Source of the DNA: Kutzneria buriramensis
GTDB taxonomy: Bacteria > Actinomycetota > Actinomycetes > Mycobacteriales > Pseudonocardiaceae
Assembly: GCF_003387475.1 (NCBI RefSeq)
Contig: NZ_QUNO01000004.1
Span: forward strand, 248,001-312,000
Length of the DNA: 64,000 nt
Direction of reading: 5' to 3'
Position numbers and translations under genes: made by a program
Shown here: positions 1 through 8,289 of the stretch, in pieces
Numbering within the stretch: the stretch's first letter is position 1
Layout of the letters: every line of letters begins with the position of its first letter
Notes under the pieces: generated by a model
Told to the model about the DNA's origin: nothing
The model's database searches: none
What the model saw: only the letters and a program-made list of their open reading frames with translations

Positions 1-698
1 CTGAGCCTGGTGTCGGCCGGCGCCTCGGCGTCCCGCTGATACTTGCCGGTCAGCATGCCGCCGGCCAGCGGCGACCACGGCAGCAGGCCGAGGCCGGTCG
101 ACTCGCACGCCGGCACGATCTCCCACTCGATCTCCCGGCTGAGCAGGTTGTACTGCGGCTGGAGCGTGACCGGTTTGACCAGGCCGCGCGCTTCGGCGAG
201 GTCGACGGCCTTCTGCACCTGCCAGCCGAGGAAGTTGGACAGACCGTAATAGCGGATCTTGCCGGTCCGCACCGCGCCGTCGAGGAACTCCAGCGTCTCG
301 GCCAGCGGCGTGATCGGGTCCCAGGCGTGCACCTGGTACAGGTCGATGGTCTCGATCCCGAGCCGGCGCAGGGACGCGGTGAGCGCCTGGTCCAGGTGCC
401 GCCGCGACAGCCCGACCGCGTTCGGGTCGGTGGTGTCGGTCGGGAACCGGCCCTTGGTCGCGATCACGATCTTGTCGGTGACCTCGCCGGGTCGCGACGC
501 CAGCCACTTGCCGACGATCGTCTCGGAGACGCCGCCGGAGTACACGTCCGCGGTGTCGATCAGCGTCCCACCCGCGGCCGCGAACGCGTCGAGCTGCGCG
601 TGCGAGCCCTCCTCGTCGGTCTCGCGGCCGAAGGTCATGGTGCCGAGCGCGAGCGCGGACACCGAGCAGCCGCTGCCGCCGAGCTTTCGATACTCCAC
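1..698 (-). CDS. Aldo/keto reductase, 3' end outside the window
   Basis: An NAD(P)H-dependent aldo/keto reductase of the Tas/YajO-like type, which reduces aldehydes or ketones. The N-terminus reads VEYRKLGGSGCSVSALALGT. The AKR catalytic set is visible: Asp and Tyr in DTADVYSGG, Lys in ATKGRF and His in YQVHAWDP. About 232 residues are present and the last third of the usual 320-330 residues lies beyond base 1. I chose the GTG at 698 because a GGGAG ribosome site sits just upstream and the barrel's first strand begins at once. The substrate cannot be inferred. It lies on the same strand as the arginine deiminase gene, separated by about 75 bases. Confidence 0.88.
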   Translation of the reverse strand, partial: MEYRKLGGSGCSVSALALGTMTFGRETDEEGSHAQLDAFAAAGGTLIDTADVYSGGVSETIVGKWLASRPGEVTDKIVIATKGRFPTDTTDPNAVGLSRRHLDQALTASLRRLGIETIDLYQVHAWDPITPLAETLEFLDGAVRTGKIRYYGLSNFLGWQVQKAVDLAEARGLVKPVTLQPQYNLLSREIEWEIVPACESTGLGLLPWSPLAGGMLTGKYQRDAEAPADTRL

Positions 699-773
699 AA
701 TGGACTCCCAGGGCGTTTGAATGGCTTGCAATTCCATTCTGTCCCTGGAGTTACTCCATTTGCGGGGTATTTT

Positions 774-2006
774 CTACAGGGCCTCCCTCAGCACCGGGCA
801 GGACATGCAGCGCGGGCCGCCGCGGCCGGAGCCCAGCTCGGAGCCGCTGATCCGGAGCACCTCGATGCCGGCGTCCTCCAGCCGCGCATTGGTTTCCACA
901 TTTCGTTCGTACGCGACGACAACGCCCGGAGCGACGGCGAGCGTGTTGTTTCCGTCGTCCCACTGCTCGCGTTCCGCGGTCACCGCGTCCAGGCCGGTGT
1001 CGATCACGCGCAGCCGCTCGATGCCCATCGCGGTCGCGGCCGCGTCGAGGAACGGCGACGGGCCGTCGACGGTCACGCCGCCGGCGCCGTCGGGCCGCAG
1101 CGTGAAGGCGGACAGCGAGTCGCGGATCGCCGGGTACATCACCACGGCATCCCGGTCGACCATGGTGCACACGGTGTCCAGGTGCATGGTGGCGCGCTCC
1201 TGCGCGATCGGCACGGCGAGCACGGTGTGCGCGAGGCCGTCCAGGAACACCGAGCGGGCGAAGGACTCCGCGCCGGCGGGCGTGGTGCGCTCGCCGACAC
1301 CGATCGCCAGCACGCCCTGTGACAGCAGCAGGACGTCACCGCCCTCCAGCGGCGCCGAGTGCGCGCCGTAGGCGCGGGAGGTCTTGGCGAACCGCGGGTG
1401 GTACGCGTAGATCAGGTCGGTGATCGACGACTCGCGGCGGCGGGCCGGCATCACCAGCGACGACACGGCGACCCGGTCCGCGACCCAGGCCGAGGAGTCG
1501 CGGGTGAACAGCAGGTTGGGCAGCGGCGCGATGGCGAAGTCGTGCGGCTGGTGCATGTGCCGCACCAGCGACCCGCCCTCGGCGGCCGGCAGCTCCTCGA
1601 ACGTCATGCCGGCCATCAGCACCGTGGCCAGTTCGGACGGCACGAGCGTGGACAGGTGCGAGCGCAGCGCATCGGCCAGGTCGATGCCGAGCTGGCGCTC
1701 GTCGACGGCGGCGTAGATGCCGGCGGCTCGGGCGCGCTGGTCCTCCAGCGAGGTCCGCAGCAGGGTGGACAGCAGCAGCACCTCGACGCCCCGCGAGCGC
1801 AGCGTCTCGGCGAACGCGTCGTGCTCCTCCTGGGCCCGGCCGACCCAGGGGATGCCGTCGAACAGCAGCTGGTCGTTGTTGCGCGGGGTCAGCCGCTTCA
1901 GTTCCAGGCCGGGGCGGTGCAGCAGCACCGTGCGCAGCGGCCCGACCTCGCTGTCGACCCTCGGCGCGGGCGAGAAGTCCGTGGCAGAACTGATGTCTGA
2001 GGTCAC
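774..2006 (-). CDS. arcA: Arginine deiminase
   Basis: Hydrolyses L-arginine to citrulline and ammonia in the cytoplasm. About 410 residues, the normal family length. Family landmarks run in order: [14 protein letters not shown], a catalytic-His segment MHLDT, and the nucleophile Cys near the C-terminus in GGPRCMSCP. No ornithine carbamoyltransferase, carbamate kinase or arginine/ornithine antiporter gene lies nearby, so this is a stand-alone deiminase and not an arc fermentation operon. A GTG at 2024 extends the frame by six codons. I prefer the GTG at 2006 because TACCCT lies exactly 7 nt before it, the leaderless layout seen repeatedly in this window. Confidence 0.93.
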   Translation of the reverse strand: MTSDISSATDFSPAPRVDSEVGPLRTVLLHRPGLELKRLTPRNNDQLLFDGIPWVGRAQEEHDAFAETLRSRGVEVLLLSTLLRTSLEDQRARAAGIYAAVDERQLGIDLADALRSHLSTLVPSELATVLMAGMTFEELPAAEGGSLVRHMHQPHDFAIAPLPNLLFTRDSSAWVADRVAVSSLVMPARRRESSITDLIYAYHPRFAKTSRAYGAHSAPLEGGDVLLLSQGVLAIGVGERTTPAGAESFARSVFLDGLAHTVLAVPIAQERATMHLDTVCTMVDRDAVVMYPAIRDSLSAFTLRPDGAGGVTVDGPSPFLDAAATAMGIERLRVIDTGLDAVTAEREQWDDGNNTLAVAPGVVVAYERNVETNARLEDAGIEVLRISGSELGSGRGGPRCMSCPVLREAL

Positions 2007-2013
2007 GGCCCCG

Positions 2014-2019
2014 AGGGTA
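2014..2019 (-). promoter_or_regulatory. -10 element of a leaderless arcA promoter
   Basis: TACCCT on the minus strand, followed by 7 nt and then the GTG at 2006. The identical hexamer and spacing occur before glf (44340-44345). No good -35 hexamer is visible. Inferred from position only. Confidence 0.5.
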
Positions 2020-2138
2020 ACCACGCGACAGTGGATTTGTCGCCCCTCAACCGGGTGTGACGGCGATTTCAGAAACAGAATGACGGTCCGAACAACGATC
2101 CGTTAAATAAATCGAGCGGTCACGCGTCGATCTGTTGT

Positions 2139-2957
2139 TCAGAGTCCGGGGATGACGCTGTGCAGCAGCGCGTACCCGACGAAGGACACGATGTCGAGGA
2201 TGGTGTGCGCGACCACCAGCGCCCACAGCCGGTTGAAGCGCTGCCAGACCCGGCCGAACACCAGCCCGAGCACGATGTTGCCGAGGAACCCGCCGAAGCC
2301 CTGGTAGAGGTGGTACGACCCGCGCAGCACGGCGGCGGTGACCAGCGAGGCGTTCTCGCCCCAGCCGAACCGGCGCAGCCGCGTGATCAGGTAGCCGACG
2401 ACCAGCGACTCCTCGGCCCAGGCGTTGCCGAAGGCGGACAGGATCAGCACCGGCACCCGCCACCAGGTGTCGCCCAGCGCCGACGGCACCACGTTCAGGT
2501 TGATGCCGATGGCCCTGGTCAGGAAGTAGAAGCCGAGCCCGGGAATGCCGATCAGGGCGGCCAGCCCGCAGCCGGCGAGCAGGTCCCTGCCCGGGCGGGT
2601 GCGGTCCAGCCCGACCAGCCGCGGCCCGATGCCCGCCCGCCACAGCAGGTACGCGCCGAGTGCGCCCCACGCCAGCAGTTGCAGCACGCCGGCCAGCTGC
2701 GCGAGCAGGTCGAGCAGGCTCACGGTGGCCTGCTGGACGTTGAGCGCCACGCTCTGCTGGTTCAACGGCTTCGGCTGGAGCAGGGCGTTGAGCAACGAGA
2801 TCAGGCTGCGCAGCCCGGACAGCCCCAGCGTCGCGCTGAAGACGATCAGCAGCTCCCAGGTGTAACCGCGCCGCTCTGCCGGATCCGTGATGGGATCGTC
2901 GATGACCCGCGCCGGCGCGATCCAGCCGCGCACGGTGCCTGATCCTTTTGGGCTCAT
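2139..2957 (-). CDS. CPBP-family intramembrane metalloprotease
   Basis: A 272-residue polytopic membrane protein with about six to eight hydrophobic segments. The C-terminal half carries the three CPBP (Abi/CAAX protease-like) motifs: an EES pair in AWAEESLVVGYL, a histidine motif RGSYHLYQG and a second His/Asp motif in AHTILDIVSFVG. The first motif is atypical: the usual EExxxR has Val in place of Arg, so activity may differ. Bacterial members process peptides or confer immunity, but the role here is unknown. It sits 18 bases downstream of the DUF2470 gene on the same strand and could be co-transcribed with it. Confidence 0.85.
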   Translation of the reverse strand: MSPKGSGTVRGWIAPARVIDDPITDPAERRGYTWELLIVFSATLGLSGLRSLISLLNALLQPKPLNQQSVALNVQQATVSLLDLLAQLAGVLQLLAWGALGAYLLWRAGIGPRLVGLDRTRPGRDLLAGCGLAALIGIPGLGFYFLTRAIGINLNVVPSALGDTWWRVPVLILSAFGNAWAEESLVVGYLITRLRRFGWGENASLVTAAVLRGSYHLYQGFGGFLGNIVLGLVFGRVWQRFNRLWALVVAHTILDIVSFVGYALLHSVIPGL

Positions 2958-2975
2958 GCGCGCGGACGCTACCGG

Positions 2976-3764
2976 TTACCCCTGCTGGACCTGCGTCAAG
3001 AACGGGCAGCCCATGAGGCGTCGCAGCTCGCCGGACAGCTCCTTGGCGTTGTGCACCGGACGTTCGAAGGCGATCCGGACGTCGTGGTCGCCCTCGACGG
3101 CCTCCACGCGCAGCCGCAGCCCCAGCCGGTCCAGCCCGAGCGGCCGGACGTGCCCGCCGCGCAGGTGCTCGGGCAGGTGCCGGCTGAGCAGCTCCACCAC
3201 GTCGCGGTGGGACAGCTCCAGGTGCCGCAGCCACTGGTCCTCGTCCCGGTGGAACGGGTCGGGCTCGGCCTCGCCGAACTCGTTGGGCCGCACCGAGCTG
3301 GTGCCCTCGGCGTCGGCGATGACCATCGAGGCGGGCGTCAACCGCAGCACGGTGGCGCCGTGGCCGGCGTCCAGCAGCCGCGGATCCGGCTTGGCCTCGA
3401 CCACCTCCAGCACCGCGGCGCGCGCCTCCTCGCCCTCCAGGGCCCGCAGCCAGCCGGTGATCCAGAGCAGCCCGCGCACCGGCTCCCGCAGCGGCACCGG
3501 CGCGGTGTCGGCGAGTTCGAGCATGCCGGTCAGCTCGCCGCGCGGGGCCTGACCGGCCAGCGCGACCAGCGGGTCGTTGTCGCGGAACAGCAGCGTGGCC
3601 ACGCCGTCGCCGTGCACGTGGTGCAGCATCGGCACCGTGCGCGAGGCCGACGCGGACGCCTCGTCGGCGCCGGGCAGCACGGCGGCCCGGCCGCCGCGTG
3701 CGGCGATCGTCCGGGCCCGCTCCGCCGCGCTGGGCGCCGGCGGCCGGTACGTGGCCTGGCTCAT
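2976..3764 (-). CDS. DUF2470-domain protein, probably iron-regulated
   Basis: 262 residues with no signal peptide or membrane segment. The N-terminal part resembles the flavin-reductase-like fold of HugZ/pyridoxamine-oxidase-type proteins. The C-terminal segment (about residues 175-260, around RDVVELLSRHLPEHL and FERPVHNAKELSGEL) is the DUF2470 domain. Relatives occur in haem or siderophore iron-utilisation loci. The start is firm: GGAGGTGAGCGG directly precedes the ATG. An iron-box-like operator lies 16 bases upstream. Haem handling is an inference from family context; no haem ligand can be assigned with certainty. Confidence 0.8.
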   Translation of the reverse strand: MSQATYRPPAPSAAERARTIAARGGRAAVLPGADEASASASRTVPMLHHVHGDGVATLLFRDNDPLVALAGQAPRGELTGMLELADTAPVPLREPVRGLLWITGWLRALEGEEARAAVLEVVEAKPDPRLLDAGHGATVLRLTPASMVIADAEGTSSVRPNEFGEAEPDPFHRDEDQWLRHLELSHRDVVELLSRHLPEHLRGGHVRPLGLDRLGLRLRVEAVEGDHDVRIAFERPVHNAKELSGELRRLMGCPFLTQVQQG

Positions 3765-3779
3765 CCGCTCACCTCCAAG

Positions 3780-3798
3780 TTAGGTCACCCTAACCTCC
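3780..3798 (-). promoter_or_regulatory. Iron box (IdeR/DmdR1-like operator)
   Basis: The plus strand reads TTAGGTCACCCTAACCTCC. It matches the actinobacterial iron-box consensus TTAGGTTAGGCTAACCTAA at 14 of 19 positions, including both TTAGGT and CTAACCT half-sites. It abuts the ribosome-binding region of the DUF2470 gene, a position suited to repression by Fe(II)-loaded IdeR/DmdR. Confidence 0.7.
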
Positions 3799-3854
3799 GG
3801 TCGCCGGTCTTGGGAAGTGCTCAATCGAGTGCACTCCGACCAGCGCCGACACCC

Positions 3855-5012
3855 TCACCGGCCCACCGCCATGCCGGCCTCCTCCGCCCAGGCTGCCACG
3901 TCGTCCCGCCGCAGCGCAGCGGCCAGCAGGTCGGGGAACCTGTCTGGAGTACAGGCAAACGCCGGAGCCCCCAGCTCCGAAAGGCGGGCGGCCAACTCGT
4001 GGTCGTACGCCGGCGCACCGCTGTCCGAAAGGGCGAGCAGCACCACGACGGTCACCCCGCTGGCCACCAGCTCGCGCACGCGGCGCAGCAACTCGCCGGC
4101 CACGCCGCCCTCGAACAGGTCGCTGATCAGCACCATCACCGAGTCGGCTGGCCGCTTGATCAACGACTGCCCGTAGGCCACCGCGCGGTTGATGTCGGTG
4201 CCGCCGCCCAACTGGGTGGAGAACAGGACGTCGACCGGGTCGTCCAGGGTCTCGGTCAGGTCCACGACCTCGGTGTCGAACACGACCAGCCGGGTGTCCA
4301 CGGCCTTGATCGACGCCAGCACCGCGCCGAAGACCGCGGAGTACACCACCGACTCGGCCATCGAGCCGGACTGGTCGACCAGCAGCACCACGTCCCGCAG
4401 CGAGGCGGTGCGGGACCGCCGCTGCCGCCCGATCAGGTCGTCGACGACCACGGTCCGCTGCGAGGGCTGGTAGTTCTTCAGATTGGCGCGGATCGTGGTG
4501 GCCCAGTCCACATCGGACAGTCGGGGCCGGTGGGTGCGCCGCGACCGGTCGATCGCGCCGTGCACGGCGTTCAGCAGCCGGTCGGCCAGCTTGCGCTCCA
4601 CGTCCTCGACGACCTTGCGCACCACCGCGCGGGCGGTCTCCCGAGTGCGGGCCGGGATCGCCCGGGACAGCGAGACGAGCGTGCCCACCAGCCGCACGTC
4701 CGGCTCGACGGTGGACAGCAGCTCCGGCTCCAGCAGCAGCTTGTTCAGGCCGAGGCGCTCGACGGCGTCGCGCTGCATGACCTGGACGACGGAGGTCGGG
4801 AAGTACGTGCGGACGTCGCCGAGCCAGCGGTGCAGCACCGGCGAGCTGCTGCCAAGGCCGGCGCTGCGCTTGCCGTCCGCGCCCTCGCCGCCGCCCCCGT
4901 AGAGCGCGGTCAACGCGCCGTCACGGCGCTCGTCGTCCTCGCCGAGGCCGCCCATCGCGCCCGCCGCGCCGCCGAGCAGCAGCCGCCAGCGCCGTTGCCG
5001 TTCGTCGGTCAT
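3855..5012 (-). CDS. VWA-domain protein of a MoxR/VWA operon
   Basis: 385 residues. The C-terminal half is a von Willebrand factor A domain with an intact MIDAS: DQSGSM near residue 217, a conserved Thr in GGGTDINRAV and a later Asp in LISDLFEGG. The N-terminal half is a charged helical region without a recognisable domain. The start overlaps the stop of the DUF5682 gene as ATGA (5009-5012), so translation is coupled. In MoxR/VWA systems the VWA protein is thought to be the metal-binding adaptor that passes substrates to the AAA ATPase. Length and order resemble E. coli YehP. This is the last gene of the operon. Confidence 0.88.
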   Translation of the reverse strand: MTDERQRRWRLLLGGAAGAMGGLGEDDERRDGALTALYGGGGEGADGKRSAGLGSSSPVLHRWLGDVRTYFPTSVVQVMQRDAVERLGLNKLLLEPELLSTVEPDVRLVGTLVSLSRAIPARTRETARAVVRKVVEDVERKLADRLLNAVHGAIDRSRRTHRPRLSDVDWATTIRANLKNYQPSQRTVVVDDLIGRQRRSRTASLRDVVLLVDQSGSMAESVVYSAVFGAVLASIKAVDTRLVVFDTEVVDLTETLDDPVDVLFSTQLGGGTDINRAVAYGQSLIKRPADSVMVLISDLFEGGVAGELLRRVRELVASGVTVVVLLALSDSGAPAYDHELAARLSELGAPAFACTPDRFPDLLAAALRRDDVAAWAEEAGMAVGR

Positions 5013-7192
5013 GACGTCGCTCCGATCAGCTCGCGGACGTGGGCGGCCAGCCGCTCCGCCCGGTCCTCGTCCCAGTCACCGGTGGGGGCGGCGACGGCCC
5101 GGCTGTCGCCGGCCATCACGCGGTCGCCGAGGGTGCGGCGCTCGGCACTGCTGAACTCGCCGACGGCCCGCCGCAGCAGCGGCAGCGCGTCGGCGAAGGC
5201 CTCCGGGGACAGACCGGTCAGCCAGTTGTCGATCAGTGCGAACAGCCGGTCGTCCGCCGCCAACAGGGCCGCCGAGCCACGGAGGAAGCCAGCGACGAAC
5301 GCCGTCGCGCCGGCGGTCGCGGACACCGCCCGGTGCAGCCGGGCCGCCACGGAATCGGTGTCCAGGTCGCCGGATTCCCACAGCAGCCGGGTCGCCCGTC
5401 CCGCCGGCAGGCCGTGCGCATCCGTCAGGGCGACCAGCCGGAGCAGGGCGTCCCGCCACACCGCGCGGTGGTCGTCGTCGGCGGCAAGGCCGGCGGCGTC
5501 CTGGGCGGCGTCGAGCGCGGCGACCAACTGGTCGGCGGTGTCGTCGTCCACGTTGCGGCAGGCCAACGGCAGCCCGACCGCGCCGCGCGCGAGCAGACCG
5601 TGCAGGGCGGAACGCAGCAGCTCGGGATCGGTGCCGCGGACCGAGCCGTAGCGAACGGTGCTGGCCAGCGACGGCAAGGCCTGCAACAACTCGGCGGCGT
5701 CGGTCGCGGCGGCGGCGCAGCGGTCGAGCGCCCGGCGCGCCGCGGCCACAGCGGTCGGTGACTCGCAGAAGACGGACTGCTCCAGCACCTCGCCGGCCTT
5801 CGCCACGCGGTCGGCGTCCTCGGCCCGTTGCCGAAGCACCTGCTCGGCGGCGGCCTCCACGGTGGTGCCGTGCCGCGCGGCGGCCGCGACGGCGACCGCC
5901 ATGCTCGGGTCCCACCGCACCCGCCACGCCTCGGCGAACGTGCCGGTGCTGTTGGTGTGGTCGGTCTCGCCCCACGGGACATCCAGCACCCGCAGCCGGC
6001 GCAGCAGTTTCGAGCGTTGCCGGTCCATGTCCTTACGGAGATCGAGCCGCATCTGCTTTTCGATCGCCGAGGCCGGCAGCCGCAGGCGTCGCTGGAGGCG
6101 CTCCAGGTCGGCGGCGAGCGGCGACCGCGGCACGCCCGCGCCGACCATGCCCAGTTCCTCGCCGACCACCAGCTTGTCGTGCACGAGCCGCAGCGGCGTG
6201 TCGTCACCGCCGCACAGCACGGCCAGCGTTGCCTCGCTGACCTCCGCCAGCCCCGGCGACGGCCGTCCACGCATGGCCGCGAGGGCGTCGGCCAGCCGGA
6301 CCGCCTCCACGGCGCTTGCCGTCGACGCCGGGAGGTCCTCCTCGCGGAGCACCGCGCAGGCGCGGGCGAACCACCGCGGCACGGCGTCGCCGGCGTCGGC
6401 CGTCTCCCACAGGTGCGCGTACCAGCCGGGGGAGGCGATGCCCGCCCCGTAGCCGGAGGCGTTGGCGAGCCGGCCGTGGCTCCACGGCACCCAGGTGCCG
6501 CTGATCTTCTTCTTGGGCAGGCCCTTCAGCAGCGCCGAATCGGCGGTGGCACTGGGCAGCTCCAGCAGCGCCGGCACGTGCCAGGCCCCGCAGACGACCA
6601 TGATCGGGCCCTCGACCTCCTTGAGCCCCTTGCGCAGCGCCTGCCGCATCGCCGCCTCACGACGCAGCGTGCGCTGGCCGACGTGGTCGGCGAACTCCTC
6701 GCGCAGCGCGGTCATCGCCTCCGCGACCGCCTGCGCCAGCCCGATCGGGTCGGCCGCCGCGTGCTGCTCGACGACGTCCTCCCACCAGCGTTCGGGATCG
6801 TCGAAGCCGGCGGCCTCGGCCAGCAGCCCCAGCGGGTCGATCGCCACCCGGTCCGGCTCGTCCTCCTCGCCGAGGGTGGCCGCCGCGGCCAGGTCGAAGA
6901 ACCGCAGCGGCACCTGGTGCTCGTCGGCCCAGCGCAGCGCCTGCCACTCCGGCGAGAAGCCGGCGAACGGCCAGAACGCGGCCGTCGCCGGATCGGTCTC
7001 GTCGTGCAGCAGCAGCGCCACCGGCGGGGTCAGGCCGCCGACGTGCGCGACCAGGCCGTCGGCCTCCGGCGGGCCCTCCACCAGCACCAGCGCCGGCTCG
7101 ATCGCCGCCAGCGCGGCGGCGACCATGCGGGCCGACCCCGGCCCGTGGTGGCGGATGCCGAGCAGCGTGACGCGCTCGGGGAGCTTGGGCAT
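5009..7192 (-). CDS. DUF5682 family protein
   Basis: 727 residues, cytosolic by sequence. The N-terminus carries LLGIRHHGPGSARMV and LVLVEGPPEADGL, the His- and Glu-containing signature of the EreA/ChaN/TraB-like superfamily to which DUF5682 has been related. The rest is a long helical region rich in Ala and Leu. The ATG at 7192 shares its A with the TGA of the MoxR gene (TGATG), and the 3' end overlaps the VWA start by 4 bases. Comparable to E. coli YehM. Its biochemical role is unknown; an esterase- or peptidase-like activity would be speculation from the fold. Confidence 0.82.
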   Translation of the reverse strand: MPKLPERVTLLGIRHHGPGSARMVAAALAAIEPALVLVEGPPEADGLVAHVGGLTPPVALLLHDETDPATAAFWPFAGFSPEWQALRWADEHQVPLRFFDLAAAATLGEEDEPDRVAIDPLGLLAEAAGFDDPERWWEDVVEQHAAADPIGLAQAVAEAMTALREEFADHVGQRTLRREAAMRQALRKGLKEVEGPIMVVCGAWHVPALLELPSATADSALLKGLPKKKISGTWVPWSHGRLANASGYGAGIASPGWYAHLWETADAGDAVPRWFARACAVLREEDLPASTASAVEAVRLADALAAMRGRPSPGLAEVSEATLAVLCGGDDTPLRLVHDKLVVGEELGMVGAGVPRSPLAADLERLQRRLRLPASAIEKQMRLDLRKDMDRQRSKLLRRLRVLDVPWGETDHTNSTGTFAEAWRVRWDPSMAVAVAAAARHGTTVEAAAEQVLRQRAEDADRVAKAGEVLEQSVFCESPTAVAAARRALDRCAAAATDAAELLQALPSLASTVRYGSVRGTDPELLRSALHGLLARGAVGLPLACRNVDDDTADQLVAALDAAQDAAGLAADDDHRAVWRDALLRLVALTDAHGLPAGRATRLLWESGDLDTDSVAARLHRAVSATAGATAFVAGFLRGSAALLAADDRLFALIDNWLTGLSPEAFADALPLLRRAVGEFSSAERRTLGDRVMAGDSRAVAAPTGDWDEDRAERLAAHVRELIGATS

Positions 7193-8289
7193 CAGGCGTA
7201 ACCGGCCAGGTCGTGGTCCTGGCAGGCGCGATACAGGTCGCGCCACTCGGGGCGCTCCTTCACCACGGCTTCCAGGTACTCCTGCCACGCGGCGGTGTCC
7301 GACACCCGGTCCTTGACCACCGCGCCGAGCAGGCCGGACGCCAGCTCGTCGGCGCCGAGCTTGCCGTCGCCGAAGTGCGCGGCCAGCGCCATGCCGCTGG
7401 TGATCACGGAGATCGCCTCGGCGGTGGACAGGCTGCCGCTGGGCTTCTTCAGCTGGGTACGTCCGTCCACGGTGGACCCGCCGCGCAGCTCGCGGAACAC
7501 CCGCACCACGCGGCGCACCTCCTCCAGCGCCGGCGGCTCGGCCGGCAGCTGGAGCGCCCGTCCGAGCTGGGCGGCCCGGCTCGAGACGATCTCCACCTCG
7601 GCGTCCTCGGACGCCGGCGGCGGCAGCACGACGGTGTTGAACCGGCGGGCCAGCGCCGAGGACATCTGGTTCACGCCGCGGTCCCGGTCGTTCGCGGTGG
7701 CGATGATCGAGAAGCCGGGCACGGCCTGCACCTGGAAGTTCAGCTCCGGCACCGGCAGCGCCTTCTCCGACAGCACGGTGATCAGCGAGTCCTGCACCTC
7801 GGACGGCATCCGGGTGAGCTCCTCGACCCGGGCGATCGCGCCGGTCCGCATCGCCCGCAGCACCGGGCTCGGCACCAGCGCCGCCTCGCTCGGCCCCTCG
7901 GCGATCAGGCGGGCGTAGTTCCAGCCGTAGCGGACGGACTCCTCGCTGGTGCCGGCCGTGCCCTGCACGACCAGCGTGGAGTCGCCGCTGACGGCCGCCG
8001 CGAGGTGCTCGGACAGCCAGGACTTCGCGGTGCCTGGGACACCGACCAGCAGCAGCGCTCGGTCGGTGGCCAGCGTCGCCACCGCCACCTCGACGATCCG
8101 CCGGTCGCCGACGTACTTCGGGGTGATCTTCGTGCCGTCGGACAGCTCGCCGCCCAGCACGTAGCGGACGACGGCCTGCGGCGAGAGCCTCCACATCGGC
8201 GGCTTGGGGCGGTCGTCGACCGCCGCGAGCGCTTCCAACTCGGCGGCGTACTGCTGCTCCGCAGACGGCCGCAGCACTGATTCGGTCAC
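7192..8289 (-). CDS. MoxR-type AAA ATPase
   Basis: 365 residues. AAA+ core: Walker A variant GVPGTAKS near residue 77, Walker B-like segment in IARVEELTRMP, sensor-1 ATANDRDRG and arginine-finger region SSALARRFN. The fold and insert pattern are of the MoxR branch of helix-2-insert AAA+ proteins, which usually work with VWA partners as ring chaperones. The GTG start overlaps the upstream stop as GTGA (8286-8289). Substituting GVPGTAKS for the canonical GPPGTGKT is typical of this YehL-like subgroup as I recall it. Sits centrally in the five-gene operon. Confidence 0.9.
   Translation of the reverse strand: MTESVLRPSAEQQYAAELEALAAVDDRPKPPMWRLSPQAVVRYVLGGELSDGTKITPKYVGDRRIVEVAVATLATDRALLLVGVPGTAKSWLSEHLAAAVSGDSTLVVQGTAGTSEESVRYGWNYARLIAEGPSEAALVPSPVLRAMRTGAIARVEELTRMPSEVQDSLITVLSEKALPVPELNFQVQAVPGFSIIATANDRDRGVNQMSSALARRFNTVVLPPPASEDAEVEIVSSRAAQLGRALQLPAEPPALEEVRRVVRVFRELRGGSTVDGRTQLKKPSGSLSTAEAISVITSGMALAAHFGDGKLGADELASGLLGAVVKDRVSDTAAWQEYLEAVVKERPEWRDLYRACQDHDLAGYA

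Noticed and set aside
774-2006. Arginine deiminase fermentation operon
   Set aside because: No ornithine carbamoyltransferase, carbamate kinase or antiporter gene is nearby.
3051-5651. Long open plus-strand frame opposite the DUF2470, VWA and DUF5682 genes
   Set aside because: Low-complexity Gln/Arg/His/Val-rich translation with no domain; it is the antisense shadow of GC-rich genes on the other strand.
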